Assembly (NCBI RefSeq): GCF_001676705.1 | Contig: NZ_CP016170.1 | Span: 2,728,001 to 2,792,000 of the forward strand | Reading direction: 5' to 3' | DNA length: 64,000 bases | From: Bordetella bronchialis | GTDB lineage: Bacteria; Pseudomonadota; Gammaproteobacteria; Burkholderiales; Burkholderiaceae_B | Shown here: piece by piece, positions 44,238-52,499 of the stretch | Position numbering within the stretch: the first letter of the stretch is position 1 | Layout: each line of letters begins with the position of its first letter | Made by a program: the position numbers and the translations under genes | Notes under the pieces: generated by a model | What the model was told of the DNA's origin: nothing | The model's database searches: none | Seen by the model: only the letters and a program-made list of their open reading frames with translations

Positions 44238-45200
44238 ATGGCCAGGGTGCGCAAGATCGCCTTTGAAGAGCACTACACCGCGGTAGGCTTCAAGGACTAC
44301 ACGAAGAGCTTTTCGCAGCACATCGACCCGGCCGTCTTCGCCGACATCGGCGCCAGGCTGGAGGACTTCGACCGGCTGCGGCTGAGCGAAATGGACGAAG
44401 CCGGCATCGACTACGTCATTTTGTCCCAGACCGGCCCCGGTGTTCAGGCCGAGCCCGATCCCGCGCTGGCGCTCAGCCGCGCCCGGCAGAATAACGATTT
44501 CCTGGCCGAGCAGGTTGCACGCCACCCGGACCGCTTCGGCGGTTTCGCCGTACTCGCCATGCACGATCCCGAATCCGCGGCGCGCGAACTCGAACGTTGC
44601 GTCACGCAGTATGGCTTCAAGGGATCGCTCGTCAACGGCCACACCAATGGCCGCTACTACGACGACCCCGCCTACGACGCCTTCTGGGAATGCATGCAGT
44701 CCCTGGACGTGCCCCTGTACCTGCACCCCGTCGATCCCTATGTCGTGCCGCATGCCTGCCAGGGCCATCCGGAACTCGTGGGGGCATCGTGGGGCTGGGG
44801 CGTCGAAACCGCCACGCATGCCTTGCGCCTGCTCTTCGGCGGTGTCTTCGACCGCTTTCCCAGGCTCAAGCTGATTCTGGGACATATGGGAGAGGGCCTT
44901 CCGTTCCAGCGCTGGCGCTTCGACAGCCGCTTTGCCGTCTACTCGCACGGCATCACGCTACAGCGCGCGCCGTCCGAATACATAGGCAGCAACATCGTGA
45001 TCACGACCTCTGGCGTGTGTTCGTCTCCCACCTTGTTGGGCGCCATCGCCGAAATGGGCGAGGACGCCGTCATGTTCTCGGTGGATTATCCCTATGAGTC
45101 GACGCGCGTCGCCGCCCGCTTCATCGAGGAAACGCCCATGGACGAACGCGTCCGGGAAAAAGTCTGCAGCGGCAACGCCCGCCGCCTCTTCAAGCTTTGA
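44238..45200 (+). CDS. picC: 3,6-dihydroxypicolinate decarboxylase (amidohydrolase/ACMSD family)
   Basis: 320-residue metal-dependent non-oxidative decarboxylase related to gamma-resorcylate decarboxylase. Metal and active-site residues are visible: Glu10 and His12 in AFEEHY, His163 in YLHPVDP, His216 in GHMGEG and Asp283 in FSVDYPYE. In the pic pathway it converts 3,6-dihydroxypicolinate to 2,5-dihydroxypyridine. The context of molybdenum hydroxylase, Rieske oxygenase and 2,5-dihydroxypyridine dioxygenase genes supports this over a resorcylate role. The ATG has AAGAGGAG upstream, and three PicR-type operators lie in the leader. First gene of a five-gene operon. Confidence 0.85.
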   Translation: MARVRKIAFEEHYTAVGFKDYTKSFSQHIDPAVFADIGARLEDFDRLRLSEMDEAGIDYVILSQTGPGVQAEPDPALALSRARQNNDFLAEQVARHPDRFGGFAVLAMHDPESAARELERCVTQYGFKGSLVNGHTNGRYYDDPAYDAFWECMQSLDVPLYLHPVDPYVVPHACQGHPELVGASWGWGVETATHALRLLFGGVFDRFPRLKLILGHMGEGLPFQRWRFDSRFAVYSHGITLQRAPSEYIGSNIVITTSGVCSSPTLLGAIAEMGEDAVMFSVDYPYESTRVAARFIEETPMDERVREKVCSGNARRLFKL

Positions 45201-45238
45201 CAGCCATCGTCCGCCACCGCGCGCCGCAGGAGTCCAGC

Positions 45239-45991
45239 ATGCAACGCACCTATCGCATCGGCCAGATCGTGCCCAGTTCCAATACGACGATGGAGACGGA
45301 AATTCCCGCCATGCTGCTGGCACGCCAGCAGATACGGCCGGAGCGCTTCACCTTCCATTCCAGCCGCATGCGGATGAAGAAGGTCGTGAAAGAGGAGCTG
45401 GCCGCCATGGACGCCGAGTCCGACCGCTGCGCCGTCGAGCTAAGCGATGCGCGCGTGGACGTATTGGGCTACGCCTGCCTGGTCGCCATCATGGCCATGG
45501 GGCCCGGCTACCACAGGCAGTCGGAAAGCCGCCTGAAGGCGCATACGGCGGCCAATGGCGCCGATGCGCCGGTCATCACCAGCGCGGGGGCCCTGATCGA
45601 GGCGCTGGACGTCATCGGCGCGCGCCGCATCGCCGTGGTCGCGCCCTATATGAAGCCGCTGACGCAGCTGGTGATCGACTACATCGCCAACGAAGGCTAC
45701 GAAGTCGTGGACCACCGCGCCCTGGAGATCCCCGACAACCTGGAAGTAGGGCGGCACGATCCCGCCCGCCTGCCCGCCATCGTCGCCGGCATGGATCTGT
45801 CGCGCGCCGACGCCATCGTGCTGTCGGCCTGCGTGCAGATGCCTTCGCTGCCCGTGGTGGCGCGGGTGGAGGCCATGACCGGCAAGCCCGTCATCACCGC
45901 CGCCATCGCGACGACCTATGCGATGCTCAAGGCCCTGGATATGGAGCGCATCGTGCCGGGCGCGGGTGCGCTGCTTTCCGGCGCTTACTGA
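45239..45991 (+). CDS. nicE: Maleate isomerase (maleate cis-trans isomerase)
   Basis: 250-residue member of the Asp/Glu racemase superfamily, maleate isomerase group. It converts maleate, the end product of 2,5-dihydroxypyridine breakdown, to fumarate without a cofactor. The two catalytic cysteines are Cys80 (LGYACLVAIMA) and Cys198 (LSACVQMPS); VPSSNTTMETEIPAML at the N-terminus binds the substrate carboxylates. A GCAGGAG site sets the start at 45239. It is the final enzymatic step but the second gene of the operon. Confidence 0.9.
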   Translation: MQRTYRIGQIVPSSNTTMETEIPAMLLARQQIRPERFTFHSSRMRMKKVVKEELAAMDAESDRCAVELSDARVDVLGYACLVAIMAMGPGYHRQSESRLKAHTAANGADAPVITSAGALIEALDVIGARRIAVVAPYMKPLTQLVIDYIANEGYEVVDHRALEIPDNLEVGRHDPARLPAIVAGMDLSRADAIVLSACVQMPSLPVVARVEAMTGKPVITAAIATTYAMLKALDMERIVPGAGALLSGAY

Positions 45992-46075
45992 GGTTCCGCG
46001 CCGCGCGAGCGGACAGGGTACGCGCCCGGCCCCTGACGGGCGACCGCAGCAGCCCCGCAAAGGGAGCGTAGCGAT

Positions 46076-46912
46076 ATGTCCAGCACATTTCGATATGGCG
46101 CCAACGTGCACGCCAACGGCATCCGGCAGCACTACCTGCGCTATGCGCCGCCGAGCGTCCAATCGGACGTCCGCCGCACCGATCCAGTCATCATCGTCCC
46201 CGGCATCACCAGCCCGGCCATCACATGGGGTTTCGTCGGCGAGCGCTTCGGCCAGGTGTTCGACACCTATGTGCTGGATGTGCGCGGGCGCGGCCTGTCC
46301 CAGGCGGGGCAGGACCTGGATTATGGCCTGGACGCACAAGCCGCCGATGTGGTGGCCTTCGCGCAGGCGCTGGGCTTGGCGCGGTACAGCCTGGTCGGCC
46401 ACTCCATGGGCGGGCGCATCGCCATCCGTGCGGCCAGCCGCGCGCCGGCGGGCCTGGCCCGCGTCGTGGCGGTCGATCCGCCGGTTTCCGGGCCCGGGCG
46501 GCGCGCCTATCCGGCGCAGCTCCCCTGGTATGTGGACTCCATCGCGCAGGCGCGCCATGGCATGGGCGCGGACGACATGCGGCATTTCTGCCCGACCTGG
46601 ACGGACGCGCAGCTGCGCTTGCGGGCGGAATGGCTGCACACCTGCGACGAGCGCGCCATCCGCCAGAGCTTCGACGAATTCCACACCCAGGACATCCATG
46701 GCAACCTGCCGGCGGTGAAGGTGCCCTTGCTGCTGGTCACGGCCGCGCGCGGCGACGTGGTGAAAGACGAGGACGTCGCGGAAATCCAGGCGCTGAAGCC
46801 GGGCGCGGCCCATGTCCGGGTGCCGGATGCCGGACACATGATTCCCTGGGACAACGAGCCGGGCTTCTATGCCGCCTTCGGCGATTTCCTGGGCGACCGC
46901 CTGCCGGGATAG
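46076..46912 (+). CDS. picE: N-formylmaleamate deformylase
   Basis: 278-residue alpha/beta hydrolase equivalent to NicD/PicE, which hydrolyses N-formylmaleamate to maleamate and formate. The nucleophile is Ser110 in VGHSMGG, the His is His254 in GHMIPWDNE, and the acid is probably Asp in TAARGDVVKDED. AAGGGAG precedes the ATG. It lies between maleate isomerase and the ring-cleaving dioxygenase whose product it uses. Confidence 0.9.
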   Translation: MSSTFRYGANVHANGIRQHYLRYAPPSVQSDVRRTDPVIIVPGITSPAITWGFVGERFGQVFDTYVLDVRGRGLSQAGQDLDYGLDAQAADVVAFAQALGLARYSLVGHSMGGRIAIRAASRAPAGLARVVAVDPPVSGPGRRAYPAQLPWYVDSIAQARHGMGADDMRHFCPTWTDAQLRLRAEWLHTCDERAIRQSFDEFHTQDIHGNLPAVKVPLLLVTAARGDVVKDEDVAEIQALKPGAAHVRVPDAGHMIPWDNEPGFYAAFGDFLGDRLPG

Positions 46913-46937
46913 GCATGGACCACGCAAGGAGCGCGCA

Positions 46938-47978
46938 ATGCCAGTAAGCGACTATGAACTGATCCGCGCCTGGAAGCAGGTGCTGACCCTGTCCAAACTG
47001 CAGCCGGGCCAGGCGGTGACCATACTGACCGGCGCCGCCACCCATCCGCAGACCCTTTCCACGGCCCTGATCGCCTGCCAGGACATGGGGGCGGTGGTCA
47101 ACCGCCTGGACCTGCCGCCCGTCAATGGCGAGAAGGCGCTGAGCCGCGATGCGCTGGCCTACCTGGGCACCACGCCGCTCACGGGCAACAAGGCCGCCAT
47201 GGCGGCGCTGCAGGCCAGCGACCTGGTGCTGGACCTGATGACGCTGCTGTTCTCCCCGGAACAGCACCGCATCCTGCAAGGCGGCACGAAGATCCTGCTG
47301 GCCGTCGAGCCGCCGGAGGTCCTTGCCCGCCTGGTGCCCACCGAGGCCGACCGTATCCGCGTGCAGGCCGCCGCCCGGCGCATCCAGGGCGCGCGCGAGA
47401 TGCGCGTGGCCTCGGCGGCGGGTACGGACCTGCGCTGCCCGCTGGGTGAATTTCCCGTGATCGGCGAATATGGCTACGTCGACGAGCCGGGCCGCTGGGA
47501 CCACTGGCCCAGCGGTTTCGTGCTGACCTTCCCCAACGAAGGCGCGGCCAACGGCACCATCGTGATCGACCGCGGCGACATCGTGCTGCCACAGAAGTCC
47601 TATGCCGGCGAGCCCATCGTCCTGACCGTGGAAAACGGTTATGCCACGGGCATCGAGGGCGGCGTGGATGCCGAACTGCTGCGCACGTATATGGAAAGCT
47701 TCCACGATCCGGAGGCCTATGCGATCTCGCACATCGGCTGGGGCCTGCAGCCGCGCGCGCACTGGAGCACCCTGGCGATGTACGACCGCGAGGCCACCCT
47801 GGGCATGGATGCGCGCGCCTATGAAGGCAATTTCCTGTTCTCGCTGGGACCCAACAACGAGGCCGGCGGATCGCGCACGACGGCTTGCCACATCGATATT
47901 CCCTTGCGCCGTTGCACGGTGACCCTGGACGGCAAGGAAGTGGTGCGGGATGGCAAGGTGGTCAACGAAGAGGCCTGA
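46938..47978 (+). CDS. picD: 2,5-dihydroxypyridine 5,6-dioxygenase
   Basis: 346-residue Fe(II) ring-cleavage enzyme (NicX/PicD), with an M29-aminopeptidase-like fold rather than the usual extradiol folds. It opens 2,5-dihydroxypyridine to N-formylmaleamate. The iron ligands known for NicX fall at exactly the same numbers here: His265 (AISHIGWG), His318 and Asp320 (TACHIDIP). AAGGAG lies before the ATG. Presence of this rare family is the strongest single sign that the operon serves pyridine-ring degradation. Confidence 0.94.
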   Translation: MPVSDYELIRAWKQVLTLSKLQPGQAVTILTGAATHPQTLSTALIACQDMGAVVNRLDLPPVNGEKALSRDALAYLGTTPLTGNKAAMAALQASDLVLDLMTLLFSPEQHRILQGGTKILLAVEPPEVLARLVPTEADRIRVQAAARRIQGAREMRVASAAGTDLRCPLGEFPVIGEYGYVDEPGRWDHWPSGFVLTFPNEGAANGTIVIDRGDIVLPQKSYAGEPIVLTVENGYATGIEGGVDAELLRTYMESFHDPEAYAISHIGWGLQPRAHWSTLAMYDREATLGMDARAYEGNFLFSLGPNNEAGGSRTTACHIDIPLRRCTVTLDGKEVVRDGKVVNEEA

Positions 47979-47989
47979 AGGAATCGCGC

Positions 47990-48613
47990 ATGGAAAGCAA
48001 AGAACAAACCTACCTGAGGCAAGGCTTCGGCGCCGAGCTGGCGCCGCGGCCGCCCTATGGGCTGCTGATCGTCGACCTGGTCAACGGTTTCGCCGACCCG
48101 GCCGTGTTCGGCGGCGGCAACATCCCGCAGGCGATCGCCAACACCGTGCCCTTGCTGGCGCACGCGCGGCGGCTGGACTGGCCGGTGGCCCACACCCGCA
48201 TTGTCTTCGCGGACGACGGCGCGGATTCGAATATCTTCAGCATCAAGGTGCCGGGCATGCTGACGCTGAAGGAGCATGATCCGCGCAGCGCCATCGTGCC
48301 GGAACTGGCGCCGCGCGCCGGCGAGCTCATCGTGCGCAAGACGGTGCCGTCCGCCTTCTTCGGCACCGGGCTTGCCGCCTGGCTGTCGCAGCGCGGCGTG
48401 CAGACCCTGCTGGTGGCGGGGGCGGTTACCAGCGGCTGCGTGCGCGCCAGCGTGGTCGACGCCATGCAGTACGGATTCCGGCCGCTGGTGGTCTCGGATT
48501 GCGTGGGCGATCGCGCCCTGGGCCCGCACGAGGCCAATCTGTTCGATATGGCGCAGAAATACGCCAACGTGATGACGCGTATCGAGGCACAGGCCGCTAC
48601 CGCGCAGCGCTAG
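47990..48613 (+). CDS. picF: Maleamate amidohydrolase
   Basis: 207-residue isochorismatase-like cysteine hydrolase (NicF/PicF) that converts maleamate to maleate and ammonia. The catalytic triad is Asp29 (LLIVDLVNGF), Lys117 (IVRKTVPSAFFGT) and Cys150 (GAVTSGCVRAS), the same numbering as I recall for NicF. It starts 11 bases behind picD and ends the operon. The convergent Rieske oxygenase operon stops 45 bases later. Confidence 0.92.
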   Translation: MESKEQTYLRQGFGAELAPRPPYGLLIVDLVNGFADPAVFGGGNIPQAIANTVPLLAHARRLDWPVAHTRIVFADDGADSNIFSIKVPGMLTLKEHDPRSAIVPELAPRAGELIVRKTVPSAFFGTGLAAWLSQRGVQTLLVAGAVTSGCVRASVVDAMQYGFRPLVVSDCVGDRALGPHEANLFDMAQKYANVMTRIEAQAATAQR

Positions 48614-48658
48614 CGCGGTCCCTGCACGAGGAAGCGCCGGCGGCGCGCCGCCGCGCTC

Positions 48659-49189
48659 CTACACCGGGTACACGAGGTCGTTGGCCAGGATTTCGGTGTC
48701 GTAGATTACCTGGCGTTCCTTCAGTTTCAGCGGGCCCGACGTGCTTGCGCCTTCCGCGCGAACGAACACGTCGTGGTAGAAGCCCGCCAGGTGCAGCGTG
48801 GTGGGGCCTTCGACCAGGGTCTGCAACAGCAGGAAGGACGACTGCGCCTCGATGCCGTCCGGCGATTCGTCCAGCACGCGGGTGTTGGTGACCAGGTGGC
48901 GCATATGGCGCGGCGCGAACATCTGCGTGCGCGAGATCGCGATGGCGCGGTCCTGCATCATGTCGCGGCCCTCGGCATAGACCAGCCCCACGAGCAGCCC
49001 CCGGTCGGCGTTTTCGCGCGCCGTCACGCGGTACAGGGCATCCTCGGTGAAGAAGTCCGGCCAGCTCTCGATCTGGTTGGCGTCCAGCGCGGCGCAATAG
49101 TCGGCGTGGAATTCCTCGATCTCCTGGCGCAGGGCGATGGCGCGAGCCAGGTCGATGCGGCGGGGCGAGTAGGAAAAATTCGTCTTCAT
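48659..49189 (-). CDS. Rieske oxygenase small (beta) subunit, PicB component
   Basis: 176-residue beta subunit of an aromatic-ring-hydroxylating oxygenase (SnoaL-like cone fold). EIEEFHADYCAALDANQIESWPDFFTEDALY is typical of the family, and the protein has a structural role in the alpha3-beta3 enzyme. It starts four bases behind the alpha subunit and is the last gene of the four-gene minus-strand operon ferredoxin, reductase, alpha, beta. Confidence 0.9.
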   Translation of the reverse strand: MKTNFSYSPRRIDLARAIALRQEIEEFHADYCAALDANQIESWPDFFTEDALYRVTARENADRGLLVGLVYAEGRDMMQDRAIAISRTQMFAPRHMRHLVTNTRVLDESPDGIEAQSSFLLLQTLVEGPTTLHLAGFYHDVFVRAEGASTSGPLKLKERQVIYDTEILANDLVYPV

Positions 49190-49193
49190 CGTT

Positions 49194-50483
49194 TCAGAGT
49201 CCCATGACCGAGCGGTAATAGCCGTACATCGAGCGGATCGCCGCTTCCGATATCAAGGTATTGGACGTGCCCAGTTTGTTCGATTCCAGTTTCAGCACGT
49301 TCACGTCCGTGGTCGAGCGGCGCACGCCTTCCTGCACGAACTTCATCGCTTCGTTGTCCTCCAGGCCCAGGAAGCCGGCCGGGCCCATCAGATTGCCCTG
49401 GCGCAGCCGGTGGCGCGTCATCGCTTCGGTGTCGTCCGCATAGCCGAACATGGTCCATTGCATGATCATGCTGTCCGGCCCGTTGGGAATGATGTGGCGT
49501 ACGCCCAGCGTATTCATTTCGCGCTGCACGACCAGGTTGGGCCAGATCGTCTGCATGGTCACCGACCAGGGCGAGTCGAACTCCTTCACGAACTCCAGGA
49601 AGCGGTCGTCGCGCAGGCGCAGGCCGTCATGGAAGGAGCGCATCTCTTTCTTGTTCTCCTCGCTGACGCTGGCGTATTTGTCTTCGCTCTTGGCCGATGC
49701 CATGGTGCCGTGGCGGCCATGCACGGTATCGACCAGCATGGCCGATTTGTTGCCCGCCACGAGCAGGCCGAACACCACCAGGAAGGAGTGCAGCAAGGTG
49801 GCGTGATAGGGGTCCTTCAGGTTCTCGTGGTACATCTTCCAGTTGCAGGGCAACTCGTTGCGGTAGTAGCCGAGTATCTTCAGCGGCTTGCCGGGGAAGA
49901 CGGTGTCGAAGTCCGCCAGGATTTCCGGCGTAAGGTATTCCTCTATGGTTTCGACGTCCTCGGAATACGAGGCGAAGACCACGCCATGCCGGGTCGTCAC
50001 GCGCAGGCGCCGCAAGCCGTGGGCCTCGTTGCGGAAGTCCCTGGGCATGCCGCCTTCCTTGTTGACGCCGCGCTTGAAGGGGATACCCTGCAGATTCCCT
50101 TTCAGGTCATACGACCATTGATGATAGGGGCAGACGAACTCCTTGGTATTGCCCTGGGCGTTGCGGCAGAACTCGGCGCCCCGGTGCGCGCAGCGGTTCT
50201 CGAACACGTGTACCGAGCCGTCGTCGGCGCGGGAGACCACCACGGGCGTTGGCCCCACGTAGGATCGCTTGTAGTCGCCCGGATGGGGGATCTCCGCCTC
50301 CAGCGCCACGTAGTTCCAGCTGCGTCCGCGGAAGATCCGCTCCATCTCGCGCTCGTAGACGGCATTGCTGGTGTACACCCAGTCGGGGATGGCGTGCAGG
50401 CTGTCCTCGGGCCAGACGCATTGCGCCAGGTCGGCATCCTTCTCGCCCGCGGTGCGGCCGATCACGGTTTGGGATTGGTACAT
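49194..50483 (-). CDS. Rieske non-heme iron oxygenase large (alpha) subunit, PicB component
   Basis: 429-residue catalytic subunit. The Rieske [2Fe-2S] ligands are Cys98/His100 (CAHRGAEF) and Cys118/His121 (CPYHQWSY). The mononuclear iron site has the bridging Asp224 and ligands His227 and His232 in DPYHATLLH. In the pic context it should hydroxylate 6-hydroxypicolinate at C3, giving 3,6-dihydroxypicolinate; this is inferred from cluster content. GGAGTCTGAC before the ATG supports the start. The operon runs divergently from the molybdenum-hydroxylase operon. Confidence 0.9.
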   Translation of the reverse strand: MYQSQTVIGRTAGEKDADLAQCVWPEDSLHAIPDWVYTSNAVYEREMERIFRGRSWNYVALEAEIPHPGDYKRSYVGPTPVVVSRADDGSVHVFENRCAHRGAEFCRNAQGNTKEFVCPYHQWSYDLKGNLQGIPFKRGVNKEGGMPRDFRNEAHGLRRLRVTTRHGVVFASYSEDVETIEEYLTPEILADFDTVFPGKPLKILGYYRNELPCNWKMYHENLKDPYHATLLHSFLVVFGLLVAGNKSAMLVDTVHGRHGTMASAKSEDKYASVSEENKKEMRSFHDGLRLRDDRFLEFVKEFDSPWSVTMQTIWPNLVVQREMNTLGVRHIIPNGPDSMIMQWTMFGYADDTEAMTRHRLRQGNLMGPAGFLGLEDNEAMKFVQEGVRRSTTDVNVLKLESNKLGTSNTLISEAAIRSMYGYYRSVMGL

Positions 50484-50519
50484 GTCAGACTCCTAGGGTT
50501 GCGACGGCGGCCGGGCGTT

Positions 50520-51806
50520 TCACGCCGGCGCGGCGGCCTGCTGGCAGGCCTTGATCCAGGGTTTCAGCGCGGTGCCCGCGTCGGTGAAGCCGGCCGGTTC
50601 GATACGGGTGCCCCGTTCGAACAGCACCCGCAGCTGGCGCAGGTCCGCCGCGGCGTTCACCGCGACGCCATGCACCGGCACGCCATCGCGGTGGCCCAGC
50701 CAGATGAGACGGGGCGCCTGCGCAGCCGGCTCGGCCACGCCGCGGCAGATGTAGGCCAGGCCGGCGTCCGGCATGCCCAGCATCTGGATGTTGCAGCCGA
50801 ACTGGTCGGTCCAGAACCAGGGGTAGGGCGCGGCGGGCGGATCGTTGCCCAGCATGGCCGCGGCGGCGGCGCGGGCCTGCTCGTTGGCGTTCTGCCAGGA
50901 CTCCAGCCGTGCATGGCGGCCGAGGAAATCGCGGTGCTGGCTGGCGCAGTCGCCGATCGCCAGCACGTCGGGATCCGAGGTGCGGCAAAGCGCGTCCACC
51001 CGTATCCCGCCATTGCCGGCGTCGATCTCCAGCCCGGCCTGGCGGGCCAGCGTCACGTCGGGCTGCAGGCCGATCGCCACGACGATGGCGTCCGCCGGGA
51101 GCATCTCGCCGCTTTCCAGGGTTACGGCGGCGGGCGTACGGCCGTCCGCGCCGGTCGCGATGCCGGCAAGGCGGCTACCCAGGCAGAGCCGCAGGCCGGA
51201 GGCGGCCGCGCGCGCGGCGAGCCAGGCGGAGAAGGGCGCGGGCAGCGCATTGGGCAGCAGGCGCGGCGCGGATTCGACCAGCGCCACGTCGGCGCCGGTG
51301 CCCAGGGCGGTGGAGGCCACCTCCAGGCCGAGGAAGCCGCCGCCTATTACGACCATGCGCGCCCCGGGGCGCAGGCAGGCGCGCAGGCCGCGCGCATCGT
51401 CCAGGGTGCGGACGTAGTGCACATTGGGCGTGCCGCGCGGCAGCAAGGCGAGTTCGCGGGCCTGTCCGCCCGTGGCCAGCAGGCAGCGGTCGTAGGCAAG
51501 GGTGGTGCCGTCCGCCAGGCGGACCTCGCGTCGGGCGCGGTCCAGGGCCACGGCTTCGATGCCGCGCATCAGCGCGATGTCCTGGTCGACATAAAACGCA
51601 TCCGCGTGGATCGCCGCCGCGGCTTCGGCGTCGGCGCCGCACAGCACCGCCTTGGAGAGCGGCGGGCGTTCATAGGGCGCATGGGGTTCGCGCCCGACCA
51701 GCGCCAGGCGCCCGGCATAGCCCTGTGCCCGCAAGGCCGTCGCGGCCATGGCACCGGCCTGGCCGGCGCCGACGATGACGATGGACGTGGGCGCGGTGGC
51801 GCTCAT
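50520..51806 (-). CDS. Oxygenase ferredoxin reductase (FAD), PicB component
   Basis: 428-residue NAD(P)H-dependent ferredoxin reductase of the rubredoxin-reductase/BphA4 type. The FAD fold is SIVIVGAGQAGAMAATALR, the NAD fold MVVIGGGFLGLEVAS, and DVLAIGDCASQ the FAD-binding aspartate segment. It feeds electrons to the Rieske ferredoxin encoded just upstream, with which it overlaps by four bases. An in-frame longer start exists but would extend deep into the ferredoxin gene. Confidence 0.92.
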   Translation of the reverse strand: MSATAPTSIVIVGAGQAGAMAATALRAQGYAGRLALVGREPHAPYERPPLSKAVLCGADAEAAAAIHADAFYVDQDIALMRGIEAVALDRARREVRLADGTTLAYDRCLLATGGQARELALLPRGTPNVHYVRTLDDARGLRACLRPGARMVVIGGGFLGLEVASTALGTGADVALVESAPRLLPNALPAPFSAWLAARAAASGLRLCLGSRLAGIATGADGRTPAAVTLESGEMLPADAIVVAIGLQPDVTLARQAGLEIDAGNGGIRVDALCRTSDPDVLAIGDCASQHRDFLGRHARLESWQNANEQARAAAAAMLGNDPPAAPYPWFWTDQFGCNIQMLGMPDAGLAYICRGVAEPAAQAPRLIWLGHRDGVPVHGVAVNAAADLRQLRVLFERGTRIEPAGFTDAGTALKPWIKACQQAAAPA

Positions 51807-52114
51807 TCCGACACGTCCGCCAGGATGTCGCTGCCTTCCACCTTGACCGGATACACGCGGATATCGTGGGTGGCGGGCGCGCACAGCGCCTTGCCGCTGC
51901 GGATATCGAAGCGGGCCTGGTGCAGGGGGCATTCGATACAGCCGTCTTCCAGGTAGCCGTCGGAAAGCAGGGCGTAGGCATGCGTGCAGACGTTGTCGGA
52001 AACGAAGAATTCGCCCTCGCTGCGATACAGCGCCAGCTGTTTGCCCGCCGCATCCACGGCCATGACTTCGTCGTCCTCCAGCGCATCGGTCGTCGCGATT
52101 TTCGTCCAGTTCAT
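51803..52114 (-). CDS. Rieske [2Fe-2S] ferredoxin, PicB component
   Basis: 103-residue Rieske ferredoxin. Cluster ligands are in CTHAYALL (Cys, His) and CPLHQARFD (Cys, His). It shuttles electrons from the reductase to the oxygenase. The start MNWTKIATTDALEDDEV is chosen at 52114, preceded by AGAAAGAG; a longer start at 52162 would read through the operator. First gene of the operon, with two PicR-type operators directly upstream. Confidence 0.92.
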   Translation of the reverse strand: MNWTKIATTDALEDDEVMAVDAAGKQLALYRSEGEFFVSDNVCTHAYALLSDGYLEDGCIECPLHQARFDIRSGKALCAPATHDIRVYPVKVEGSDILADVSE

Positions 52115-52123
52115 CTCTTTCTC

Positions 52124-52159
52124 GTCAGTATGCTGAGTAATTCTGGTCAGTGTACTGCG
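52124..52159. promoter_or_regulatory. Paired PicR operators of the Rieske oxygenase operon
   Basis: GTCAGTATGCTGAG (52124-52137) and GTCAGTGTACTGCG (52146-52159), 22 bases apart start to start, begin ten bases upstream of the ferredoxin ATG (on the minus strand). The AT-rich spacer reads CAGAATTA on the transcribed strand and may hold the -10 element. Confidence 0.75.
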
Positions 52160-52397
52160 CATAAAAAGGCGCGAACTGCTAGGGATTTCCCTGGTGTGGC
52201 GACGGTTCCGACGCGCGCATGGAAAGCGGGCGCCGAGTTGGACGGCGGATGAAGGGAAAACCCTGTATTTATAGGGCCGGCGTGGTGCATGGACGGTCCG
52301 TTACGGCGCATGGCGGAGCCAATCCGGCGCAGTGTTTTTCACGCACGGGGCCCGGCCACCGATACTGGGGTAATCATCGTTGACACTCAAAAAGTCT

Positions 52398-52431
52398 CTC
52401 AGTATGCTGACTAACAAGTCAGTGTACTTAC
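52398..52431. promoter_or_regulatory. Paired PicR operators of the picolinate dehydrogenase operon
   Basis: CTCAGTATGCTGAC (52398-52411) and GTCAGTGTACTTAC (52418-52431), 20 bases apart start to start, the same spacing as before picC. They lie 69 bases before the ATG of the TRAP binding-protein gene. Confidence 0.78.
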
Positions 52432-52499
52432 GTTTTTTCATCAACGTTGTTCCCGTTCCAGCGGCACATCCACGGTCCGCGATTCCAGGAGTCAGACTT

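Larger units (their letters stand above)
52115..52499. other. Divergent control region between the picB-like and picA-like operons
   Basis: 385 bases without a gene. PicR-type operators sit at both ends, one pair next to the ferredoxin start and one pair upstream of the TRAP binding-protein gene. I see nothing recognisable in the middle (about 52165-52390). Confidence 0.75.

Noticed and set aside
44238..45200. Gamma-resorcylate decarboxylase as the function of the amidohydrolase
   Set aside because: Sequence similarity is real, but the surrounding enzymes act on pyridines, and a resorcinol hydroxylase or ring-cleavage gene is missing.
49410..51956. 848-codon open frame on the plus strand
   Set aside because: Antisense to the Rieske oxygenase and reductase genes, which carry intact metal and cofactor motifs.
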